This document shows, one piece after another, positions 1 through 8,819 of a stretch of DNA of 64,000 bases. The DNA lies in NCBI GenBank assembly GCA_030789695.1, contig CM061142.1, forward strand, positions 275,583,043 to 275,647,042. The letters are read 5' to 3'. The translations under genes and the position numbers were made by a program. Under the pieces are notes generated by a model. That model made no database searches. It was not told where the DNA came from and was given only the letters and a program-made list of their open reading frames with translations. Position 1 is the stretch's first letter; each line of letters begins with the position of its first letter. This DNA is from Scilla litardierei (taxonomy: Eukaryota > Streptophyta > Magnoliopsida > Asparagales > Asparagaceae).

Positions 1-531
1 GCTACTCGGCAATATTTAGGCTAGGAGGGTATCCGTTTCCCTCGGCCGAGTGACTAAACGTACTCGGCCGAGTGGCAGTTAATACAAAATGCACAAAAAA
101 GACAGAGAGTTGGGTTCAGCAGACTTCCCTTGTTGGTGCCCCACTCGGCCGAATGGGGTCCTTTGCTCGGCCGAGTCGCATATGATACTCGGCCGAGTGA
201 CGTGCTGTTTTCTGCTTCAGGGCTCCGTTTTCGCTCTACTCTCTATTTTTCTTCCTCCAGTTGGTTTCTTCTTCCTCCCAAGGCCTAAGAGCATTCCTGA
301 AGCGCTCATCCTTGCCTCTATCTTCCTCCATATGAGAGATCTCCTTTTCTCCTCTCCTGTTATAGAAATTAAGACCCGTTGTCACGATTTTTATGGGCAA
401 AAAAGACTCAAAACTCTAATAAAGTCTAAACCAAAAATAAAAACCAAATAAAAATAATGCAAAAACCGTCGGGTTGCCTCCCGACAAGCGCTCGTTTAAG
501 GTCTTGAGCTCGACCCCTTTGGATATTCAAT
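1..531 (-). other. 3' noncoding region of A1 with palindrome copies and twin hairpins
   Basis: There is no credible gene. The stretch holds five copies or variants of the CG palindrome ACTCGGCCGAGT (about 38-200), a segment matching the post-ORF region of A2 and A3, and two adjacent short hairpins at 468-485 and 500-515 just downstream of the gag-protease stop. The 3' LTR and polypurine tract lie beyond position 1. Confidence 0.75.
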
Positions 532-3294
532 TTAGCGCAGGATGTTGGGTGCATATGAGATGCACCCGTCGAACTTGCCGGGAAGACCGCTTGGATTTGG
601 ATATTGGTGGTGTGTGGCCTTCCTCAGCACCCCTTCATCATGAGCAATGTTGGGGGATGGTTCCCCCAAGCTTGAGCTTGTTCCAGTCCTTGGCTTCGCC
701 GGTGACACCGATCTTTGAATCGGTGGAGCTTTCTTCGAGTTGTTCAATGTCGAGAGCTTGCAAAGCTCTCGTATTTTCGTGACATCAGCATCGCCATCAT
801 CATTCTCCATGGAGCTATTGGGAGAGTCCTCCATCGTCTCTTCTTCGACCAAATCTTGGCCTTCTTTGAAGCCGTCATCATGGAGTGCACCGATGGAGTA
901 GGGGATAGCCTCTTCAATGACCTCGTCAAGGAGGTCCAAGTAATCTAGCTCCTCATAATACGACATGTGCTTCATAGCCTTTGGTATATGGAGCTCGACT
1001 TCAATGTTGCCGACATTCAAGGTAAGAGTCCCTTCCCGCACATCGACGATTACACCGATGGTGGCGAGGAATGGGCGTCCAAGTATGAGCGATGTGTCAC
1101 CCTCCTCCTTGATGTCCATGATCACAAAATCACAAGGCAAGCATATGCCTCCCAGAACTTGGAGTGGGATGTTCTCCGTGATCCCAACCGGCCTTGTAAT
1201 CCGACCGTCCGTGAGTTGAATCCTCATGTCGGTTGGCTTTAAATCCGTGCCGGTATTCAACTTCCGGAACATGGTGAGAGGCATGAGGCTCACACTAGCG
1301 CCCAAATCAACCAATGCTTTTTGTAAGGGGACGCCTCCTAGTGTGCAAGGAATTCGGAAGCTCCCTGGATCTTTAAATTTGGCGGGCTCCTTTTCCTTCC
1401 TAGTAAACCAAGTTCCTTGTTCTGCGAGCATGATCTTCTCTTTCCTTTTTCTTCCCGTAATCAAGTCCTATAAGAATTTCGCGTAGGATGGGATTTCCAC
1501 TATGGCATCAAGGAAAGGGATATTGAGGCTCACCCCTCTCAAGTATTCGAGGAACTTGGCTAGCCTCTTCTCGATCTTGGCTCTAGCTAGCCGTTGAGGG
1601 AAAGGCACCGGTGGCATGAATCGGCGTTCAACAATAGGTTCCTCCACTTTAGATTTTGCTTCTTCTTGCGGTTCCTTCTCTTTTTCCACCTCAATTGCCG
1701 TCTCGCTCTCTTCTAGAATCTCCGCCACGGGTTCCTTGATTTGAGTCATGGAGGGAGTGGTATCCTTCCCTCCCCTTGTCGTAACCGTAACAACCGCGTT
1801 GATATGGCCGGTGTTGCCCCGTGGATTTGGCTTGGGTTGAGCCGGCAATTGTTGGTTGTTTCTATTGAGCAACGCAAGTTGCTCCCCAATTTGAGCGACG
1901 ACGGTGGTGAGAGAATCTTGTCTCGCCTTCAACGTAGCGTTAATCTTTCTTTGCTCCGCTATAAACTCCTCCACCTTAGCTTCAAAATCCGAACGTGGTT
2001 GAGCTTGCGGAGGGTTGAGATTTCTCCAACCTTGATTATACCCGGGTGGCCTATAAGGTCCCACTTGTTGCCTTTGTGGGAAGTTTTGTTGCGGTGGCCC
2101 CCTTGGTTGATAATTCGGTTGTGGTGGTGGAGCCCGAGCTTGAGGAGGTTGTTGAGGCGGGGGGTTCAAGGCACCATCATTATTAGCATAGAAAAAACCC
2201 GGATGGTTTCTAACGGCTGGGTTGGCCCAATATCTGAAATTCCCCGCAATATACTGAATTTGCTCCAAAGCTCCTTCTCCATGCTCTCCTCCTACATACA
2301 TGGCTTGGGATTGGTCTTGCCAATCACTCATATGATTTGTCGATGCGGATGTAGTAGGGGCTCCTTGCGGCTCGGTAATGTATTTCTCCAACCTCTCCAC
2401 TACCTTGTGGAGAGAGTCAAATTTGCTAGCAAGCTCCGCCACGGCCTTGGCCTCATAAATACTTGTGGGCTTCAAGGAGGATGAAGAATGTCCTCGCTCG
2501 TCCCCCCATTGTTGGTTGTTAGAGGCCATCTCCTCTAGCAAGGCTGTAGCTTCATCGGGAGTCTTTGAAAAAATGGCTCCGTTTGCGGTAGCATCAATAA
2601 TCTGTTTTGTGCCCGGTTGGAGTCCATTGTAGAAACTATGGACAAGCTCCCAATCCTCTATGTTGTGGTGGGGGCATTGATGTTGCAAGTCCTTGAAGCG
2701 CTCCCACGCCTCATAGAGAGTCTCCTGCGGTCCTTGCTTGAAGGACATGAGAGCACTTCTTATCTTCACCGTCTTGGAGGGCGGGTAAAATTTGTCGACG
2801 AAGGCACTCGTCAATTCATCCCAAGTGGTGAAGATTCCTTCAGCTTGCATCCTCAACCAGTATAAGGCCTTGTCCTTGAGTGTGAAGGGGAAGAGGCGCA
2901 GTCTGATAGCATCTATGGAGACGCCCGGCATTTGGAAGGTGGCACATTTTGATAGGGAGAGCCGGATGTGGTAGTGAGGGTTCTCATGGGAATTTCCATG
3001 AAAAGGGTCTTGTTGCATCAGAACCACCAGTCCGGTCTTCAATTCGAAGTTTTTGTCGGCCGCCAACTCCGGCATAGCTATGGATGAGGTCGTGGAGGAA
3101 GTCTTAGGCCGAAGCCTATCTCTAATGGAAATGATCCTCGCCATTCGCGTCGCCAATTCTTCGGGTGTCTCAGGATTGGTCATAAAATTCCCTTCCGTAT
3201 CGAGTCTCCTCTCCGCTCTGATCCTCCTCAATGTACGTTCGATCTCCGGATCGTATAGTATTTCTTCGGGGTTCACCGTGGATCTTGTGTACAT
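532..3294 (-). pseudogene. A1 gag-protease ORF, one premature stop
   Basis: This encodes the Gag structural protein and retropepsin of an Athila-type Ty3 element. The N-terminal part carries the Gag core with RLFPFTLKDKALYWL and FVDKFYPPSKT, followed by a Pro/Gln-rich linker. The protease active site reads VDLGASVSLMP, with DLGA rather than DSGA as is usual in Athila, and the flap side reads LILGRPFLAT. It ends with the tail [11 protein letters not shown]...[10 protein letters not shown] that A2 and A3 share. A TAG at 1468-1470 falls where A2 has Lys, so the frame is open on both sides of a single A-to-T nonsense change. No CCHC zinc knuckle is visible; the region where Athila Gag normally has one reads SDWQDQSQAMY. 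By eye it is clearly diverged from A2 throughout. Confidence 0.9.
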
Positions 3295-3410
3295 GCAAGG
3301 GAAAACAGAGTTTCAAAGAAATAGTTAGCACAAAGGAAGGGTACAATAAAAATGGAAATAATAGAACAAAAAGAAAAATAACTAGGTAGGTAGAATCAAA
3401 CACTATCGCC

Positions 3411-3428
3411 TCCCCGGCAACGGCGCCA
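3411..3428 (-). other. A1 primer-binding site, tRNA-Asp
   Basis: On the minus strand it reads TGGCGCCGTTGCCGGGGA, an exact complement of the 3' end of plant tRNA-Asp(GUC) as I know it, six bases inside the 5' LTR. This is the standard Athila-type primer site. Confidence 0.9.
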
Positions 3429-3799
3429 AAAACTTGCCCGGCCGCCTCGAACACACACCTGAGGCGGGACGGCTCGCTAGTCTTACCACAAGCGCACGGT
3501 GTAGCGGTGAGCGGGTAGCGAACATGAGGAGGGCAAATGACGGTGTCTTCTTCAATCCACCTGGCTATAGGAAAAGTCTAGAAATATTCGCAATAAAGCG
3601 GTCACAATCGTTCAATTGTATAAGGGAAATATCAAATTAATAAAGACGCCTAGGGGTAGGGAATCCCTGCTACAAACCGTATCTTGTCATTGTGATTCGT
3701 AGGTTTCACAATTGCCAGACTTGAAATTCAGGTGTACTAGTTGCAACTAAATGTAGAACCAAGCTCACGCTCTCGCGCTATTGCCGGTCTATAGAAAAC

Positions 3800-4100
3800 C
3801 TAGGGTAGGGTCCAATCTCTTGCAAACCCTAACCTAAGCAAGCTAGCGTAAAGAACAACATCATCGTTCAATCGTATCTCGAGCCCACTCTCCTGCAAAT
3901 TCGAGCTACGACCTAGGTTGGGATAGTTCCTACCCGTCCAATCTCTTGCAAACGGGTATATGTATAGAATTGCAAGCGAAAACCCTAGTTTCGGTCCAAT
4001 CTCTTGCAAACCGATTCCGGAGAAATCCAATTGCAACCCAATTCGAATTTCTAGGGCTTCCTATCGAGTTGGGATCCAATCTCTTGCAAATCCCAACCGG
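3800..4100 (-). repeat. A1 LTR copy of the five-hairpin array
   Basis: Five occurrences of TTGCAAGAGATTGG or a variant lie between complementary arms on the minus strand. Clear arms include TACCCG/CGGGTA and GTTGGGA/TCCCAAC. One loop is degenerate (TTTGCAGGAGAGTGGG) but still has CTCGA/TCGAG arms. It is homologous to the arrays at 8003, 13469, 18715 and 36628. Confidence 0.85.
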
Positions 4101-4569
4101 TATGAATCCCTAGCTATTCGTATTAAATCAATCCCAAACTAACCCTAATCAATTCTAGCAATAATTTCACCAATTCATCACAAATTAGAAATATGGTTCG
4201 TATGGTTCATCCCAACGCCCTAAGATGATAGAACTACTCACAATTCATAGTCAAATTCAATGGAAATTCACAAATAAAATCAATAGAATTCATTGCAATA
4301 TTCAATATATCAATAAAAATGAGGTTTTTGATAGAGAGACAAACCAATGAAGATTCAATAGCATCCAACAAAATAACACTTTACTCTCTCCCAAAAGAAC
4401 TAAATCTAATCTCCTAAAAAGTAATCTAAAAAAGGCTGCAAAAAGTCCTGAAAAAGCTCTCTAAACTAGGTTAAAAACTGAGGTTAAATACCCGCCAAAA
4501 TCGCCCAAAAAACTGTGACAAAATTGCCTCTGCGCAGCCTGAAAATCGCAATTTACGATACAGGCAGCG

Positions 4570-4965
4570 CGGCTCACTCGGCCGAGTGACAAATGTCGCT
4601 CGGCCGAGTGACAAATGTCGCTCGGCCGAGTGACAAACCCTGTACAATTACAGTAACTTCGGACTTTTGGGGGTCGGCTCCTCGGGAGTCAATCGGCCGA
4701 GTGACTTTCTTTGATTCGGCCGATGGGACTTATTCACTCGGCCGAGTCGGAACTCGGGAGTTGACTGACGGAATACAGTAAGTCTGGGATTTTTCTTGCC
4801 GTCGTCTTGATGCCACTCGGGCGAGTGGTGTCTCCGTGGTTCGGCCGAGTGGGCTGGCGATGCTCGGCCGAGTGCACGCTGATACTCAGTCTGTCGCATG
4901 TCCGATCTGGCCGGCCGAGCGGGCTTTTGATGGTCGGCCGAGTGACTCTTTCACTCGGCCGAGTG
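4570..4965. repeat. CG-palindrome array in A1 LTR
   Basis: About a dozen exact or near copies of the self-complementary 14-mer CACTCGGCCGAGTG are irregularly spaced at 10-60 bases. Variants include CTCGGGCGAG and TTCGGCCGA. The array lies in the presumed U3 region. Confidence 0.9.
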
Positions 4966-5260
4966 ACATGCTGAAAATGCCCAATCTTCATATTTTTGCT
5001 CCCTCGTCGCTCCTACGACGTTCTTTCTTCCTCCACTCCTCTCCAATCGCAGAATTCCCCTCAAAAGAGTCATGGGTGACACTCCGGAGTGGGTGCATCT
5101 TAGAATCACTCCAAATCGTTCGAAATCTCCTGAAATTTGACAAAAACAAGAAATCGTGAAAAGCATCGCAATATTGCCGAAAAATTGTCAAAAATGCGAT
5201 TCGAGCGATCAGAATGGCATGCAAACATGCAGAAAAAAGGTGTAAAATATGGAGTGATCA

Positions 5261-6427
5261 GCAAACACAAAGATGTATCCTGGTTCGGATCCTTTTGATC
5301 CTACTCCAGTCCTCTACTCCCAGTAGAGATTTTCAATCCACTATAATCACTTGCCCCGCAAGCACAAACTTACAAAAATGGCGACACTCCCTGTGTACCA
5401 AACTTTGTACAATCTCAATAACTAGAGATTCAAACCTGTTGAAGAAATAATGGAATAGAAAAATACCTAGAGCCTTGGTATGAATATCAAGAATGAATTC
5501 AAAGGATTGGTGTTTAAAAGAGAAACTTCAATGTTTCAAGATAAGTAATGGTGAAACACAATTGAAGTTCTTCCGTTCTTAAACGAAGAGAGAAATATAA
5601 TGATTTCTTCTTACAAATAAGAAAAGAACAACTTCCCCAAAAAGTGTTGAAATCCAAGTTCTTCCGTTCTTAAACGAAGAGAGAAATCTAATGATTTCTT
5701 CTTACAAATAAGAAAAGAACAACTAATGGCCGAATGCTTAAGAAAATCAGAGGCTTGATTTCAACAAAATGAAAGTAAAGAAGAGGAAAGTGTGTGTGAA
5801 AAGAGAGGGCGTACCCCTCCTTTTATAGGTTTTAAAAACGGTTCTGAAAGAAACGTTGGACAACGTTCAGAAACTGTCAGAGGCGTAGGCGAATGGTCAG
5901 AAACCGATCTGGAAAATTTCAGTCAATAAAACGACTTAGCAGGCTAGGAAATTTCGTAACCTGCTAAATTTCAAATGGTCACAAAAAATTGGTGTCGTAG
6001 ATTAGACAACGAATAGATCCTTGTCAGAAAGTATCAGGTCAAAAGTCAAAGAAAATATATGTTTTAGTAGACTAGGAAAAATCCTAGTCGACTAATTTTG
6101 AAGAAAGAGAATTTTGACTCAGGATAAAATGGGCTGGAAGATGATGTAATTTTTGAGCTTAAGGATGAATGATATGTTATAGCCAAGGCCCTGAAGCTAT
6201 CTAAAAAGTAAAAATTACATCATTCCGTAGATACATTTATTCAAACGTAATTTTGAGTAGCAAGGCTGTTTTTGCAGAGAGTCCTTGTACTTTGATCATA
6301 TGCGTAATGTGAATGAAATAGCGTTATGTCTGCACATCTGCATAGATAGAGTTAGTAACATAACATATATTGATTTGTCATATCAAAACCTTATGGAAGA
6401 GAGGATGGAAAATATCAAGTTCCAACA
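5261..6427 (-). repeat. C1 3' LTR, interrupted by A1
   Basis: It is colinear with 49296-50464. The minus-strand start is TGTTGGA...; the remaining part lies beyond A1, outside the window. It contains the pairs AGCAGGCTAG.../...CTGCT and TAGACTAG.../TAGTCGACTA at about 5935-6100. Confidence 0.93.
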
Positions 6428-6848
6428 TTCTCCCCCTTTTTGATGATGATAAACAATTGAAGATATAATGTGATTAAAATGTGTTTTAATGATTATTATG
6501 ACTCCCCCTGAATATATGCCGAATTCACCCCCTTTGTCATCCATAAAAAGTGGAAAAGGAAAATTGCTAGGCTATGTTATTTTGTAGCCTGCTAATTTCG
6601 AAATGGAGAAAACTGCAAAGAAAATGACTACCAGAAGGAAGTAATAACAAAAATAGAGAAGTGAAACAGAGATTTGACAACATACAAACAGATTACATAA
6701 CAAAATATATGACAACATACAAACAATACAAGAGACGAATTGAAGAACAGAAAGAAACTTTAATAAACAGTAACTGATTACAGAGAGGTCATAACCGAAC
6801 TAAAAAACAGATTACTTAGATTTATAGAACAACATGCATCATGAGAAC
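6428..6848 (-). other. C1 polypurine tract and 3' noncoding region
   Basis: On the minus strand AAAAAGGGGGAGAA directly abuts the 3' LTR start (6428-6441), the usual plus-strand priming site of SIRE-type elements. The rest is AT-rich and noncoding. It continues at 14132 on the other side of A2, with the TSD AGAAC at 6844-6848. Confidence 0.88.
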
Positions 6849-7141
6849 TGATCACTCCTTATTTTACACTTTTTTCCCGCATGTTTGCATGCCATTTAGA
6901 TCGCCCAAATCATGTTTTTCACGATATATCGACGATATTGCGATGCTTTTCACGATTTGTTGTTTTTGTCGCATTTCAGGTGATTTGGCGTGATTTGGAG
7001 TGATCTCGAGATACGCCTACTCCAGACGGTCACTGACGACCTCCCCGAGGGGTATTTTGCTGTTGGAGAAGAGCGGAAGAAGAACGGACGTCGCAGGAGC
7101 GACGAGGAGGCCAAAATAAGCAGATTGGGCATGTTTTGTGT

Positions 7142-7525
7142 CCCACTCGGCCGAGTGGAGGAGCCACTCGGCCGACCAGCGAGACACCGCTCGGCCGACC
7201 AGTTCAGACACGATTTCTATGTGCACTCGGCCGAGCGACGGAGACCACATCGGCCGAGTGACGAGACCCCATCCGCCCGAGTGGCGCCCAGACGAAGCCC
7301 TTCAATAATCCCCAAGTTACTGTTTTTCGGCTGCCTGAGCTTCAGAAGACCCACTCGGCCGAGTGGCTTATCCCGTCCGCCCGAGTACCATGAAGCCGTC
7401 GGCCGAGTGACGACAACTCACTCGGCCGAGCCTCCCCCGAAATGAAGACCCCTGAAGATCGATACTTACTGGAAATTTACAGGGTTTTCACTCGGCCGAG
7501 CGACTTTTGTCACTCGGCCGAGTGC
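7142..7525. repeat. CG-palindrome array in A2 LTR
   Basis: At least ten exact or near copies of CACTCGGCCGAGTG or its core CGGCCGA lie upstream of the TATA-like box, irregularly spaced. The set is repeated in the 3' LTR at 12689-12991. Confidence 0.9.
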
Positions 7526-7607
7526 GACGCGCTGCCTGTAGCGAAAATTGAGGAAAACAGGCTGCGCAGGGGTATTTTGGTCACAGTTTTTGGACGATTT
7601 TGGGGGC

Positions 7608-7614
7608 TATTTAA
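7608..7614 (+). promoter_or_regulatory. TATA-like box of the Athila-type LTR
   Basis: TATTTAA in GGGGGCTATTTAACCCC is kept in A1 (minus, near 4487), both A2 LTRs and A3 (minus, TTTAAA near 45240 and 19397). It is the best TATA candidate between the palindromes (upstream) and the hairpin array (downstream). If correct, transcription starts near 7640 and the hairpins lie in the RNA leader. Confidence 0.5.
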
Positions 7615-8002
7615 CCCCTGTTTTTACCCTAGTTTTGAGAGCCTCTCTCTTAGATTTTTTGCAGCTTTTTAGATTAACTTTTTAGTTTTATTCTTGTGAT
7701 TGGAGAAGAGACAAAGTTTGATTTTTGTTGGATTAATTGAAGAACTCCATTGGTTTGCATCTCTTTTCCCTAAAAATTCTATTTTTATTGCATATCTCAA
7801 TATTGTGATGAATTCTTTTGCTTATTTCATTGATTATTTTTGTGATCTTGCTATGAATTGTGAGTAGTCGCCACATCTTGGGGCGTGGGGATGAACCCTA
7901 CGAGCTCAATTTCATATTTGTGATGAATTAGTAGAAATTTTGCTAGAATTGTTACAAGGGATTAGATTGTGATTGATTTACTACGGATGGCTAGGAATTC
8001 AC

Positions 8003-8300
8003 ATCGATTGGGATTTGCAAGAGATTGGATCCCAATTCGATAGGAAACCCTAGAAATCCGAATTGGGTTGAAATCGAATTTCCGTAGTATCGGTTTGCAA
8101 GAGATTGGACCGATACTAGGGTTTCCGATTTCAATTCCGCGCCAATACCCGTTTGCAAGAGATTGGACGGGTAGGAACTATCCCAATCTAGGTCGTGAGC
8201 CGAGGTTGCAAGAGATTGGACTCGGTGCGCGATTGGACGATGATGTTGATCCTAATGCTAGCTTCCCTAGGATAGGGTTTGCAAGAGATTGGACCCGAGC
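8003..8300 (+). repeat. Five-hairpin array with near-invariant loop, A2 5' LTR
   Basis: The 16-mer TTTGCAAGAGATTGGA (first base differs in copy 4) occurs at 8014, 8094, 8152, 8205 and 8278. Each copy is bracketed by arms that pair with each other but differ between copies: TTGGGA/TCCCAA (extendable), AGTATCGG/CCGATACT, TACCCG/CGGGTA, CCGAG/CTCGG and GGG/CCC. The loop includes the self-complementary hexamer TTGCAA. It lies about 370-660 bases upstream of the primer-binding site, in the presumed 5' leader. I do not know a described element of this kind. Confidence 0.88.
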
Positions 8301-8671
8301 ATAGGATAGCTATAGACCGGCAACATCGCGAGAGCGTGAGCTTGGTTCTACATTCAGTTGCAACTAGTTCATCCAAAATCTTATTCTAGCGATTTTGATA
8401 CCGATGAACCACATTCATGAAATACGGTGAGTAGCGGGGATTCCCCATTCCCTAGATGTTCTTTATTTGATTTGATATTTCCACACTTTGTCTGACGATT
8501 GTGACAGGATCGCCAAAGGCAAATTTCTCTCTTCTTAAATAGCCAGGTTGATCGGAACAAGCACGGTCATTCGTCCTCCCTGTGTTCGATAACCCGCTTG
8601 CTGCAATACCGTGCACTTGCGGTAAAACTACAACCGTTCTTTTGGGTTACGTCCCGAAGCGATCAAGTTTT

Positions 8672-8689
8672 TGGCGCCGCTGCCGGGGA
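8672..8689 (+). other. A2 primer-binding site, tRNA-Asp
   Basis: TGGCGCCGCTGCCGGGGA has one mismatch to the tRNA-Asp complement seen perfectly in A1 and A3. It starts six bases after the LTR. Confidence 0.88.
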
Positions 8690-8819
8690 GGCGATTGCGT
8701 TTGATCTTACCACCCTAGCTATTTTTTTTATTTTATTTTATTATTATTTCCATTTCATTGTTCTTACCTAACCCTTCCACGGTACTAATCATTTCTTTGA
8801 AACTCTGTTTTCCCTGTGC

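Larger units (their letters stand above)
1..5260 (-). mobile_element. Athila-type Ty3 element A1, gag-protease only, cut by the left window edge
   Basis: Read on the minus strand the order is 5' LTR (5260-3435), tRNA-Asp primer-binding site (3428-3411), gag-protease ORF (3294-532), then 3' noncoding sequence that runs off the window. No RT, RNase H or integrase lies between protease and 3' region. The insertion point is inside the 3' LTR of copia element C1: the flank starting GCAAACAC at 5261 continues the same sequence found uninterrupted at 49296. The second LTR and second TSD are outside the window. Confidence 0.9.
3435..5260 (-). repeat. A1 5' LTR
   Basis: This is about 1.83 kb. On the minus strand it starts TGATCACTCC and is colinear with the LTRs of A2 and A3 (TATA-like box near 4487, hairpin array 3800-4100, palindrome array 4570-4965). 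Its 3' terminus (GGCCGGGCA) has drifted from the GATCA end of the other copies, but the adjacent primer-binding site fixes the boundary. Confidence 0.88.
6849..8665 (+). repeat. A2 5' LTR
   Basis: This is 1817 bp, from TGATCACTCC to AAGCGATCA. In the A3 copy the ends form an inverted repeat (TGATCGCTCCG). Order: terminal sequence, CG palindromes (7142-7525), TATA-like box (7608), poorly structured U/R, hairpin array (8003-8300), end, six bases, primer site. Confidence 0.95.

Noticed and set aside
7142..7525. Regularly recurring palindromic repeats suggestive of a CRISPR array
   Set aside because: Spacing is irregular, spacers are not uniform, no cas genes are present, and the context is a plant retrotransposon LTR.
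8068..8304. 78-residue open frame with repeated LQEIG / FARDWT peptides, also at 13534-13770 and in related form at 3800-4036, 18739-18939 and 36653-36853
   Set aside because: It is the translation of the hairpin array. The repeated peptide comes from the fixed loop read in different frames, and base changes in the arms keep pairing rather than amino acids.
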